Shown here: positions 1-7,340 of the stretch, piece by piece
Numbering within the stretch: position 1 is the stretch's first letter
Layout: each line of letters begins with the position of its first letter
NCBI GenBank assembly: GCA_038328705.1
Contig: JBBQMG010000059.1
Coordinates: forward strand, 1-22,807
Source of the DNA: UBA668 sp038328705
Lineage (GTDB): Bacteria > Actinomycetota > Acidimicrobiia > Acidimicrobiales > Ilumatobacteraceae
DNA: 22,807 bases
Direction: 5' to 3'
Notes under the pieces: generated by a model
The model's database searches: none
Seen by the model: only the letters and a program-made list of their open reading frames with translations
What the model was told of the DNA's origin: nothing
Made by a program: the position numbers and the translations under genes

Positions 1-5
1 TTGAG

Positions 6-2201
6 TCAGAGCAGGTGGAGCTCGCGGGCGGCTTGCACGGCAGCTTGGCGGTTGGTGACCGCGAGCTTGCGATAGATCGCGCTGCACTGGGTCTTCACCG
101 TGTTCGGCGACACGTACAGCTCGCGTGCGATCTCGGGGAGAGAGAGCACGGACGGCAGGTAGCGGAGCACCGCCATCTCCCGTTCGGAGAGTTGCTCGAC
201 CATCCCAGCCGTGGCTGCGGATCGTGATCGGGGAACCCTGTGCTTGGCCGAAACACGCTCCAGTAGCGGATGATTGATACCAGGGTCAGGGCACTGCCTG
301 ATCAGACGGTGCGCCTCGTCCAGCAACTCGCGCCCACGGTCCGCTTCATTCTGGAGCAACACGTCGCCGGCGATGGTCAGCACGAACACCAGGCCCAGCA
401 ACGTGGTGGCCCGACGCGCAAGCACGACGGCGTGCTCGGCCTCGGCTGTCGCGTCGGACGAACCCGTCGCTGCCAGGATGGCAACTGCCGGCGCGATGCC
501 GTGGTACTCGCCGAGCCCGGAGATCGTTGCGAAGTCGAGCGCACGCCGTGCTGCGATACGGGCCGACCGAGGACTCGCGCTGTGGAACTCGACGATCGCT
601 GCGGCCACCAGTGCCATGGCATGCGCAGTGACCCGCTTCTCGACCTGTGTGCGCCCGAATGCGATGGCGAGAGTTGTTCGAGCCTCCTCAGGCAAGCCTG
701 CCCAGGCGAACGCGGCCCCGACCGCGGTTGTCAGTTCGCTGGGCCGTGCCTCGAGATCGCCGGCGGCGACGACTTCTCGTGCGCCGTCGAGCGCAATGCC
801 GACGTCGCCCTTGCCCAGCGCGAGATTGATCCGTAACGGCATGGTGCGCATCGGGTCCAGATCACCCGGCAGCGTGGCCGTCGCCTGATCCAACAGACGC
901 TGCGCTTCCTCGTAGCGGCCCGTCAAGTAGTGGTCCCAACCGGAGAGCAACGAGCAGAGCGCATCGAGCTCGCCGTCGCTCGCCAACCGCGCGAGGATCC
1001 TGCGCAGTGTTCGCAGCTGGCCACTGCCGAGAAGGTCGGGGCCGACGAGCCGCATCAGGAACATGGCCTGCTCGCGGTCGCCTGCGGCCAGTAGGTGGTC
1101 GACGGCGGCGGCCGGGTGGCCGGACGTTTCGAACCACGCGGCCGCGCGTCGGTTCAGATCAGGCAGCCGATCCGGGATCGAGCGTCGAGCTTCGAGCAAC
1201 AGCATGTCGCGGAACAGGTGGTGGTACCGGTACCACTCGCCCGTCGTATCCAGTCGAATGACGAACTGGTTGCTGGTGGCGAGGCCATCGAGCCAACGCG
1301 CTCCGTCGTTCGAGCCGGTGACCGCATCGAGCAGGGGACCCGACAGCCGGTGCAGTACGGCTGCTTCGACCATCCGGCGACGCTCGTCCTCCTCGAGCAC
1401 GGCGAGCAGTTCGTCGGTGAGGTAGCCGGCAACGAGCTGATCATCACCGCGAAAGGTCTCGACGAAACGATCGGTGTCGGTGGTGCGTTCCAACGACAAC
1501 CCGGCCAGCACGAGCCCCGCCGCCCAACCTTCGGTGCGTTCGCACAGGTCATCGAGCCGTCGGCCGTCCAGTCGCTCGGCGGAGGAGCCCAAGAGAGCGG
1601 CGGCCTCGACGGAGTCGAACCGGAGGTCACCTGCGCGGATTTCTCTCACACGCCCGCGCACCCGCATGCGGCCAAGCCGAAATGGAGGGTCGGCGCGGGT
1701 GACCAGTACGAGCATGAGCTGTGGTGGGCACAGGTCGATCAGACGCTCCATGCCCCGGTGCACCGCGGGATCGTCGATGAGGTGGTAGTCGTCGAGCACC
1801 ACGACGAGCCGATTCGGCAAGGTCGAGAGCTCGTTGACGAGCGTCGGCACGATGACCTGGCCGGACCCGAGCGAGCCGACCACCAGCGGTTCCACGTGGG
1901 CGGCGACCTGAGGGTTGGCGCGGCCGAGTGCCGCGGTGAACGAAACCCAGAAGCGGGCCGGGTCGGCGTCGGACTCTTCCAGTTGCAACCACGCCACCGA
2001 ACTGCGGTGAGTCGCTGCCCACCCCGCGACGAGCGTCGACTTACCGGAGCCGGCAGGCGCGCTGACCAGCACGAACGGCACGTCGGCAGCGTCGGCCGAA
2101 TCCAGGACAGCGTCGAGCCGGGCGCGATCCACGAGGCGCGCCGGCGGCACCGGTGGCCGCAGCTTGGTGGCCGCCAGGTTGCTGCTCGACCAGTCGCCCA
2201 C
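6..2201 (-). CDS. MalT-like LuxR-family transcriptional regulator with AAA-type ATPase domain
   Basis: Large ATP-binding regulator of about 731 residues, the usual LAL/MalT size. The N-terminus has the TKLRPP...LVDRARL signature of the family. Walker A (APAGSGKST) lies near residues 48-56 and Walker B (LVVVLDDYH) near 132-140. A helical repeat middle follows, then a C-terminal LuxR helix-turn-helix (about residues 670-731) starting LSEREMAVLRYL and containing SPNTVKTQ. Such proteins bind ATP and an inducer, oligomerise and activate promoters. The frame stays open to 2504, but that extension would overlap the small gene at 2286 and shows no family similarity. I chose the GTG at 2201, about 11 residues before TKL; the GTG at 2225 is an alternative. 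It is divergent from the ABC/MFS exporter operon, which it may control. The family is clear; start and target are inferred. Confidence 0.88.
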   Translation of the reverse strand: MGDWSSSNLAATKLRPPVPPARLVDRARLDAVLDSADAADVPFVLVSAPAGSGKSTLVAGWAATHRSSVAWLQLEESDADPARFWVSFTAALGRANPQVAAHVEPLVVGSLGSGQVIVPTLVNELSTLPNRLVVVLDDYHLIDDPAVHRGMERLIDLCPPQLMLVLVTRADPPFRLGRMRVRGRVREIRAGDLRFDSVEAAALLGSSAERLDGRRLDDLCERTEGWAAGLVLAGLSLERTTDTDRFVETFRGDDQLVAGYLTDELLAVLEEDERRRMVEAAVLHRLSGPLLDAVTGSNDGARWLDGLATSNQFVIRLDTTGEWYRYHHLFRDMLLLEARRSIPDRLPDLNRRAAAWFETSGHPAAAVDHLLAAGDREQAMFLMRLVGPDLLGSGQLRTLRRILARLASDGELDALCSLLSGWDHYLTGRYEEAQRLLDQATATLPGDLDPMRTMPLRINLALGKGDVGIALDGAREVVAAGDLEARPSELTTAVGAAFAWAGLPEEARTTLAIAFGRTQVEKRVTAHAMALVAAAIVEFHSASPRSARIAARRALDFATISGLGEYHGIAPAVAILAATGSSDATAEAEHAVVLARRATTLLGLVFVLTIAGDVLLQNEADRGRELLDEAHRLIRQCPDPGINHPLLERVSAKHRVPRSRSAATAGMVEQLSEREMAVLRYLPSVLSLPEIARELYVSPNTVKTQCSAIYRKLAVTNRQAAVQAARELHLL

Positions 2202-2220
2202 CAGGCGAACATAGCGGGCG

Positions 2221-2262
2221 TTCACCTGGGTGAATCGCCAACTGAGGTGAAGTCGATTCACC
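2221..2262. promoter_or_regulatory. Cluster of four GGTGAA half-sites in divergent gap
   Basis: The gap between the LuxR-type regulator and the exporter operon carries TTCACC at 2221-2226, GGTGAA at 2229-2234, GGTGAA at 2246-2251 and TTCACC at 2257-2262. They form two short palindromes. The outer arms also form a 9-bp perfect inverted repeat, GGTGAATCG (2229-2237) with CGATTCACC (2254-2262). This is a plausible operator for the adjacent regulator. The repeats are seen directly; binding is inferred. Confidence 0.5.
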
Positions 2263-2285
2263 TGCTCCGGTGTGACAGTGCCGAC

Positions 2286-2525
2286 ATGCCCGACATACAC
2301 ACCCACGAGATCGTGCTCCGGGGCCGACTCGGCTGCCGGTTGCTCGGTCCCTTCCTCGATGACTTCACCGTCGACCACGACGAGGCCGGTCTCACCCGGC
2401 TCGTCGGCACCGTCCGTGATTCCTCGCACCTGCACGGCCTCGTGGCCTACCTGGCATCGATCAACGCCGAGTTGATCTCCATCACCCCGGTCACTTCGAC
2501 CCACAACACAAGGAGCACCTCATGA
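2286..2525 (+). CDS. Small conserved protein preceding ABC exporter
   Basis: A 79-residue protein beginning MPDIHTHEIVLRGRL. It has no membrane segment or signal peptide and no motif I can tie to a catalytic function. The pattern (a basic start, then FDDFTVDHDEAGLTRL-like and SSHLHGLVAYLASINAEL segments, ending with a strand around ISITPV) resembles short hypothetical proteins often found next to actinobacterial ABC-2 transporter genes; that comparison is from memory. Its stop overlaps the ATPase start in an ATGA, and a strong AAGGAG ribosome site for the ATPase lies inside its 3' end, so the two are translationally coupled. It may be an accessory or regulatory partner of the transporter. The same frame is open upstream to 1095, but that part is antisense to the regulator and not real. 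Confidence 0.7.
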   Translation: MPDIHTHEIVLRGRLGCRLLGPFLDDFTVDHDEAGLTRLVGTVRDSSHLHGLVAYLASINAELISITPVTSTHNTRSTS

Positions 2526-3244
2526 TCACGGTTTCCCACCTCACGAAGTCATACGGCCGAAGCACCGTCGTCGACGACCTGTCATTCGAGCTCACCGCCG
2601 GGCACATCACCGGCTTCGTCGGCCCGAATGGTGCCGGCAAGTCGACCACGATGCGCATGATGGTCGGCCTCGCCCGACCCGACGCCGGCGAAGTCACCTA
2701 CAACGGCTCGAACTACGCCGACCTTCGTGACCCAGCCCGTACCGTGGGTGTGGTTCTCGATGCCAGGGCCATGCATCCCGGTCGCTCGGCCCGCAATCAT
2801 CTCCGAGCGATGGCGGCGATCAGCTTGGTACACAAAGCTCGTGTCGACGAGGTGCTGCACTTGGTCGGCCTCGACACTGCCGCCGGCCAACGAGTGGGCG
2901 GCTTCTCGCTCGGCATGCGCCAGCGCCTCGCCATCGCCGGTGCCCTGCTCGGTGACCCGGAGGTGCTGATGCTCGACGAGCCGGCGAACGGCCTCGACCC
3001 CGACGGCATCCGCTGGCTGCGCACGATGCTCACCGACTTCGCCAAGGACGGCGGCACGGTGTTCGTCTCCAGTCACTTCATCGCCGAGCTCGCAGCGTTT
3101 GCCGACGACCTTGTCGTCGTCGGCAATGGCCGCCTCATCACCGCCGAGCCCCTGGTCACGACCCTCGACCGTGACCGCTCGCGCAGCCTCGAAGACATCC
3201 TCCTCGATCTCACCCGCGACGCCGCCCGCTACGCCGCCGCCTGA
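2522..3244 (+). CDS. ABC-2 type transporter ATP-binding protein
   Basis: A 240-residue cytoplasmic ATPase of the BcrA/DrrA-like class that would power the permease encoded next. Walker A is GPNGAGKST (residues 34-42). The signature is degenerate, FSLGMRQR (128-135), as is common for this subfamily. Walker B is VLMLDEP (148-154), followed by the D-loop NGLD and the switch histidine in SSH (185). Translation starts at an ATG inside the ATGA overlap with the upstream small gene, behind AAGGAG. The permease follows after 29 nt, so they form one operon. The class exports drugs, lipids or peptides; the substrate cannot be read from the sequence. Confidence 0.92.
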   Translation: MITVSHLTKSYGRSTVVDDLSFELTAGHITGFVGPNGAGKSTTMRMMVGLARPDAGEVTYNGSNYADLRDPARTVGVVLDARAMHPGRSARNHLRAMAAISLVHKARVDEVLHLVGLDTAAGQRVGGFSLGMRQRLAIAGALLGDPEVLMLDEPANGLDPDGIRWLRTMLTDFAKDGGTVFVSSHFIAELAAFADDLVVVGNGRLITAEPLVTTLDRDRSRSLEDILLDLTRDAARYAAA

Positions 3245-3273
3245 TCCACCACCAACCCCGAAAAGGAACTCCA

Positions 3274-4086
3274 ATGAACGCCACCATCACCACTGCTGTC
3301 CGTGCCACCTCCGCCCCGTCACCGATCGTCCGCGATCTGCGTGCGGCCATTCGCAGCGAGTGGATCAAACTCCGCTCGGTCCGCGCCACGCCGATCTTCG
3401 TCGGCCTCGTCAGCGTCATCGGCGTCGGCATGTCGCTGATCCTCGGCAAGGCGGTCAAGACCGACCCGTACGATCATCTGCCGTTCACGATCGGCAACAC
3501 CTTCCTCGTTTCCAGTTGGCTGACGACACTGTTCGCCGTCGTCGCCGGCACCCTGCTGTTCACCTCCGAAGTGCAGCACGGCACGCTCGCCGGCGCACTC
3601 ACTGCCCGTCCGTCGAAGGCGATCATCGTCGGCGCGAAGGTGCTCATAGCGGCCGTCCTCGGGTTCGCCATGGGCGCACTTGGCATCATCGGCGGACTCG
3701 TCGGAGGCGTCGCCAGTGGTATGGATACCGGCGACGTCTCGGGGGCAGCGGCGGGTGTGGCCTGGGCGCTGTTGCTGACCACGCTCGCTGCGGTACTCGG
3801 CCTCGGCGTCGGTCTGATCGTGCGCCACAGTGCTGCCGCAGTGACCACCGTGCTCATCTGGGCACTTGCCGTCGAGACTCTGGTAAGCAGCATCCTGTCC
3901 GCCAACGTCTCTCGGCTGCTGCCATTCTCGACCGCTCACGCCCTGCTGGGCACACGTTCTGTCGCTGACACGCCCGAGACCCTTGCTGCTGCCTTGTCCA
4001 ACGTGGGCAATGCGGCGGTTTTCGGTTGCTGGGCCACCGCCGCCGTAGCAATCGGTACAGCCCTACTGATTCGGCAGGACTCGTGA
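3274..4086 (+). CDS. ABC-2 type transporter permease
   Basis: A 270-residue integral membrane protein. After a polar N-terminus ending in AIRSEWIKLRSVRATP, a hallmark of ABC-2 permeases, about six hydrophobic segments follow: FVGLVSVIGVGMSLIL; WLTTLFAVVAGTLLF; the long Ala/Gly-rich IIVGAKVLIAAVLGFAMG run; WALLLTTLAAVLGLGVGLIV; VTTVLIWALAVETLV; and a last one near the C-terminus. It pairs with the upstream ATPase as a two-component exporter. An AAGGAA ribosome site precedes the ATG. Its TGA shares one base with the ATG of the MFS gene. The substrate is unknown. Confidence 0.88.
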   Translation: MNATITTAVRATSAPSPIVRDLRAAIRSEWIKLRSVRATPIFVGLVSVIGVGMSLILGKAVKTDPYDHLPFTIGNTFLVSSWLTTLFAVVAGTLLFTSEVQHGTLAGALTARPSKAIIVGAKVLIAAVLGFAMGALGIIGGLVGGVASGMDTGDVSGAAAGVAWALLLTTLAAVLGLGVGLIVRHSAAAVTTVLIWALAVETLVSSILSANVSRLLPFSTAHALLGTRSVADTPETLAAALSNVGNAAVFGCWATAAVAIGTALLIRQDS

Positions 4087-5357
4087 TGGCTCGCTTCGCA
4101 GCCTTCCAGAACCGCAACTTCCGCCGGTACTTCATCGGTCAGGTGATCTCGAGCGTCGGAACCTGGCTGCAGGCCCTGGCGGTCACCTGGCTGGTGCTGG
4201 ACCTCACCGGCCGCAGCGATCGTCTCGGTATTGCCGTTGCCCTGCAGTTCCTGCCGCTGCTCCTGCTCGGTGCGCCGGCAGGAGTGCTCGCCGACAGAGT
4301 CGACAACCGCCGGCTGCTGCTGGTGACGTCGACCGTGTCGGCCCTACTTGCCTTGATCTTCGGTCTCGTCGTGTCCCCGGGAACTGCGAACCTCGGGGTT
4401 ATCTACGGCCTGACACTGCTGTCCGGTCTGGTGCTGGCGGTGGAACGTCCAGCGATGCAAGCACTCCTGTTTCAGCTCGTGGGGCGTGAGACACTGCCCA
4501 GCGCCGTAGCCGCCAACAGCACCATCGTGGGGGTGTCGCGACTCGTCGGTCCGGCGCTTGGCGGTGCAATGATCGCCATCAGCGGCGTTGCCTCCTGCTT
4601 CTACGCAAACGCTGTGTCCTATGGAGCGGTCGTCGTTGCCCTGGCAAGCATCAGCCGCCACCAGATGGTTGCTCGACCGACCAGCCCTCGGGCCCGAGGA
4701 AACCTGCGTGCGGCGGTCGCCCATGTACGCCACCGTCCCGATGTCCGCCGGCCGCTCATCGTGATGGCGGTCGTAGGGCTCGTGGCCCTCAACTTCCAGA
4801 CCACCATCCCCTCGATGGTGCGGTTCGGGTTCGATCGCGGAGCGGGCGCTGTCGGAACCGCAATGAGCGTCAGCGCCATCGGATCGATCCTCGGTGGTAT
4901 CTATGCCGCTGGCATCACGCCGAACTCGCGCCGCACGCTCGCGTTGGCCCTCGTCGGCTTCAGCGCGACGCTGCTCGTGTTCGCTGCTGCACCCAGTTAT
5001 CTGGCCTTCGTGTTGCTCGGCATCCCGCTTGGCTTCGCCTCGGCCTGCTTCCAGTCGATCAACACCGTCGCCGTGCAACAGGCGACCGAGCCGTCCATGC
5101 AGGGCCGGGTCATGGCGTTGCATCAGATGGCCCTGTACGGCAGTACGCCGATCGGAGCGCTGGCGATGGGTTGGGTCATTCAGGCGACCTCGCCTCGAGT
5201 GCCATTCGTACTCGGCGGCCTTGCGGCCTTGTCGTGCGCAGTGGCGTTGGTATGGGCGGCAAGTCGGTCAGCGGCAGCTGAAACCGACACAACGGAGACC
5301 GGCGAGACTTCGTTGGTGATCAGCGACGCCAGAACAGGTGGTGTGTCACTCCGCTAA
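4086..5357 (+). CDS. MFS transporter, EntS-like/MFS_3 type
   Basis: A 423-residue major facilitator with roughly twelve hydrophobic segments. It opens with FRRYFIGQVISSVGTWLQ and LAVTWLVLDLTG, typical of MFS_3 exporters related to enterobactin exporter EntS. A motif-A-like loop, LADRVDNRRLLL, follows the second segment. It starts at the ATG sharing one base with the permease TGA; the frame is open 60 bases further upstream, but that part lies inside the permease. It is the last gene of the exporter operon, suggesting two efflux systems under common control. Just past its stop lies the truncated end of a reductase pseudogene on the other strand. The substrate is unknown. Confidence 0.88.
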   Translation: MARFAAFQNRNFRRYFIGQVISSVGTWLQALAVTWLVLDLTGRSDRLGIAVALQFLPLLLLGAPAGVLADRVDNRRLLLVTSTVSALLALIFGLVVSPGTANLGVIYGLTLLSGLVLAVERPAMQALLFQLVGRETLPSAVAANSTIVGVSRLVGPALGGAMIAISGVASCFYANAVSYGAVVVALASISRHQMVARPTSPRARGNLRAAVAHVRHRPDVRRPLIVMAVVGLVALNFQTTIPSMVRFGFDRGAGAVGTAMSVSAIGSILGGIYAAGITPNSRRTLALALVGFSATLLVFAAAPSYLAFVLLGIPLGFASACFQSINTVAVQQATEPSMQGRVMALHQMALYGSTPIGALAMGWVIQATSPRVPFVLGGLAALSCAVALVWAASRSAAAETDTTETGETSLVISDARTGGVSLR

Positions 5358-5645
5358 GACGCCCCACCAACCAGTCCAGTCGAAATTGTCCCACGGGCCC
5401 CGGTGAGGGCCGAACTTCTTGCGGTCCATGATCTCGGCGCCGATGTTGCGCGAGAAGTCGCGGGTGAAGTAGTCGTCGAGCCCGCGCGAGCCGCCCGGTT
5501 CCGTTCGGTTGGGCCAACTCGTCGTCGCCCCGGCCTACGAGGCAAGTACGGCCGGATCAGCATGACCAAAGGGTCGCTCGAGGCTCTGGCCTTCGCCTGA
5601 ACCGAACCCGTCCTTCGAAATGCAGAAGTTCTGTATGCGCAGCAG
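5346..5645 (-). pseudogene. Degraded RibD-C/dihydrofolate-reductase-family protein
   Basis: One frame encodes the N-terminal half of a DHFR-like (RibD C-terminal domain) protein. It reads LLRIQNFCISKDGFGSGEG, then QSLERPFGHADPAVLAS, a TAG stop at 5535-5537, then AGATTSWPNRTEPGGSRG and LDDYFTRDF...NIGAEIMDRKKFGP...GWWGVLAE, ending at 5346. Family members normally begin MR..QNFSISLDG and continue about 100 residues past GWWGD. Three lesions are visible: no ATG/GTG/TTG where the start should be (CTG there), a nonsense codon probably replacing Trp, and loss of the C-terminal half where the gene abuts the MFS gene. It follows the SRPBCC gene by a few bases, a common ArsR-SRPBCC-DHFR order. Family assignment is from remembered motifs. 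Confidence 0.72.
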
Positions 5646-5652
5646 CTGTGAA

Positions 5653-6188
5653 TCACGGAGCCTCCGCCGGCGCTGCCAGGCCGAGGCCGGCGTACTGCGA
5701 CTGTGCCACGGCGAAGGCCTCCCTATCCCATGGCAATGGGTGGCCGGCGAGGCACGGCTCGAGGCGGGAGAGCGACGCGTGCAGGCCAACCACGTAGCAG
5801 CTGTTGGTCGCGCCGCCGACGTCTGGCACTACGTGGCTGAGCCGCAGTACGCAGCCGGTGTCCACCGGCTCGAGTTCCAACGCATGGTCAAGCCTGCATC
5901 GAGGTGGGTGGGTTCCAACAGCATCGGTGGCTCGACCCGAGTGATCGTGCACGTGATCGTCATCGCTTCATCACCGCGTCCGGCGAACACCATGTGGCCG
6001 CCCTCGCGTAGGTCGACGGTGACCTCGGCGTCGAACGGCAACCACCAGTCGGCCAGGCGCACCGGGTTGGTGACTGCATCCCACACGTCACGGATCGGGT
6101 ACGGAAGGTGGCGTTCGAATCGGATGACTCCGCCATCGTCGGTGCGTTCCAGGGTGCCGTCGGAGGTGGGGCTGGGGAGGTCGCTCAT
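5653..6188 (-). pseudogene. SRPBCC/AHSA1-domain protein, frameshifted
   Basis: An Activator-of-Hsp90-ATPase-like (AHSA1/SRPBCC) ligand-binding fold protein in two frames. The first begins MSDLPSPTSDGTLER, contains FERHLPYPIRDVWDAVTN and LADWWLPFDAEV, and reaches TMRW. The reading then continues in the other frame as ELEPVDTGCVLRLSHV to the stop at 5653. Restoring one G in a TTGGAA tract (plus-strand CC at 5877-5878) gives the family pattern RWELEP and one frame of 178 codons. The ATG overlaps the ArsR stop (ATGA), so the two genes are coupled. Because the next gene is also damaged, real decay is likelier than a read error, but a homopolymer error cannot be excluded. Confidence 0.8.
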
Positions 6189-6523
6189 CGGCGTTCCTTT
6201 GTGCTCGAGGGAATTGGTTGCGATGTACGTTGCAGGTGCTGCTCCAGCGAGTCGAGTCGCGCGCTCCACTCCGTTCGGTAGGGCTCGAGCCACGCGTCCA
6301 GCTCCATCAGCGGTTCGGGTCGTAGTCGGTACAGGCGACGCTGGGCGTCGTGTCGTACCTCCACCAGCCCGGCATCGCGAAGCACCTTCAGGTGGCGAGA
6401 CACTCCCGGCTGGTTCATCCCGACCTTCTCGACCAGCTCGTTGACCGAGCGCTCGCCCTCGCGCACGGCATCGAGAATGCGCCGTCGCGTGGGCTCGGCG
6501 ATCACTTCCAGGACAGCGGGCAT
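6185..6523 (-). CDS. ArsR-family winged-helix repressor
   Basis: A 112-residue winged-helix regulator. It opens MPAVLEVIAEPTRRRILDAV, followed by the helix-turn-helix SVNELVEKVGMNQPGVSRHL (about residues 26-45) and the wing LVEVRHDAQRRLYRL. No Cys pair typical of metal-sensing ArsR is visible, which fits the metal-independent branch usually paired with SRPBCC genes. The frame is open far upstream, but that lies antisense to the thioredoxin gene; the ATG at 6523 starts the conserved domain and fits a leaderless promoter. The stop overlaps the SRPBCC start (ATGA). ArsR appears intact although its two downstream partners are damaged. Confidence 0.9.
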   Translation of the reverse strand: MPAVLEVIAEPTRRRILDAVREGERSVNELVEKVGMNQPGVSRHLKVLRDAGLVEVRHDAQRRLYRLRPEPLMELDAWLEPYRTEWSARLDSLEQHLQRTSQPIPSSTKERR

Positions 6524-6565
6524 TTCAGTAACATACACTTCAACATATATAAGCGCAAGCATATG
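6521..6565 (-). promoter_or_regulatory. Candidate leaderless promoter and operator of arsR
   Basis: On the minus strand TTGCGC (6558-6553) is separated by 17 bp from TATGTT (6535-6530), which lies 6 bp before the arsR ATG, so transcription could start at the ATG itself. An AT-rich inverted pair, CATAT (6544-6548) with ATATG (6561-6565), and repeated AACATA words overlap it, a plausible autoregulatory site. The match is by eye only. Confidence 0.35.
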
Positions 6566-6659
6566 ATAGGCGCACGGCACGAGCATGCCAATCGAAACTT
6601 TCAAGAAACAAGTCGCCGCTCGACCGGATGTTCGGCTCCGATTGGTGGACAATGGGTCG

Positions 6660-7313
6660 ATGAAAAAGCCTGTCGGAAGGTTCCGCAGTTGCGCAGGGCT
6701 CACTTCTGGCGCGCACCGTCGCGCGCTGGCCGGTGTGGTTCTGCTCGTCTCGTTGGCGGCGTGCGGTGGCACATCATCGACGGCGAGCGAGGCGACCCTC
6801 GGCGAGGGCTCGACCAGCGCCCCTGTCGTGGCGCAGATCACCGAACCACCATCGAACGCAAGTGAGACCACCGTCGTAGCGGGAACCCCTGCCGAGTCCC
6901 CCAAGGTTCCCGAACTGTTGCAGTTCACCGCACCACTGGTAGGCGGTGGCGAGTTCAACGGTGCTGATCGCGCAGGGCAAGCGACGGCATTCTGGTTCTG
7001 GGCTCCCACTTGAAGCGTCTGCAACGCAGAAGCTGCTTCGGTCGAGGCAGCAGCACAAAAGTGGGTTGGCCAGGTCGACTTCGTCGGTGTCGCGTGGACG
7101 GGCGACGACGGTTCGTTCCAGAAATTCATCGACAAGTACTCGTTGTCGTTCCCCCAGATCAGCGATGACCCGGGAACCGTCTTTGCTCGCTTCGGCGTCC
7201 CGGCCCAACCAGCGTTCGTTGTTGTCGCCGCGAACGGTGACACCCAGGTCCTGCTCGGCGCAGTCGATGAAGCGAAGCTTCAGACCGTGCTGACGCAGGC
7301 CGCCGCGGGCTGA
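6660..7313 (+). CDS. Selenocysteine-containing lipoprotein thioredoxin (TlpA/DsbE-like, UxxC)
   Basis: One frame of 217 codons interrupted only by TGA at 7011-7013. Residues 1-35 form a lipoprotein signal (basic start, hydrophobic VVLLVSLAAC, lipidated Cys35), then a Ser/Thr-rich linker. From LLQFTAPLVGGGEF the thioredoxin fold begins. The active site reads FWFWAPT-(TGA)-SVC, so TGA takes the place of the first Cys of CxxC (U118, C121). Downstream are VDFVGVAWTGDDGSF, FPQISDDPGTVFARFG and the cis-Pro segment VPAQPAFVVV (P184). Similar to mycobacterial Mpt53/DsbE-type proteins, which read WAPWCxxC. A SECIS-like hairpin follows the TGA. The conserved frame beyond the TGA argues against a dead gene. 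The product would be a membrane-anchored extracytoplasmic thiol/selenol oxidoreductase, served by the CcdA-like gene 27 nt downstream. The ATG at 6585 is a less likely start. Confidence 0.85.
7032..7051 (+). promoter_or_regulatory. Bacterial SECIS-like hairpin of the thioredoxin gene
   Basis: GCTGCTTC (7032-7039) pairs with GAGGCAGC (7044-7051) over 8 bp including one U-G wobble, closing a four-base apical loop GGTC (7040-7043). The loop starts 26 nt after the TGA. Known bacterial SECIS elements have a short stem, G in the first two loop positions and a loop about 16-37 nt from the UGA; E. coli fdhF also has GGUC in its loop. The wobble U near the loop could act as the bulged U. The structure is visible; SelB binding is inferred. 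Confidence 0.75.
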
Positions 7314-7340
7314 GTGGGCAGCCAGATTGGCTTGGCTTGA

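Noticed and set aside
1095..2285. Long open plus-strand frame across the regulator gene
   Set aside because: It is a high-GC shadow of the minus-strand regulator; only its last 79 codons, from ATG 2286, look like a real protein.
2202..2504. N-terminal extension of the MalT-like regulator frame up to 2504
   Set aside because: It runs antisense to the small gene at 2286-2525 and has no family similarity; conserved sequence begins just after 2201.
5535..5537. In-frame TAG as a possible pyrrolysine codon
   Set aside because: The gene also lacks a proper start and its 3' half, so plain decay explains it; nothing in the window suggests pyrrolysine use.
5870..5885. Programmed frameshift in the SRPBCC gene
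   Set aside because: No slippery heptamer or following pseudoknot is evident, the family is not known for frameshifting, and the neighbouring gene is also broken.
7011..7013. TGA in the thioredoxin gene as a simple nonsense mutation or sequencing error
   Set aside because: It falls on the catalytic Cys codon, the downstream frame is intact, a SECIS-like hairpin follows, and a second gene nearby shows the same pattern. Not excluded without the selABCD check.
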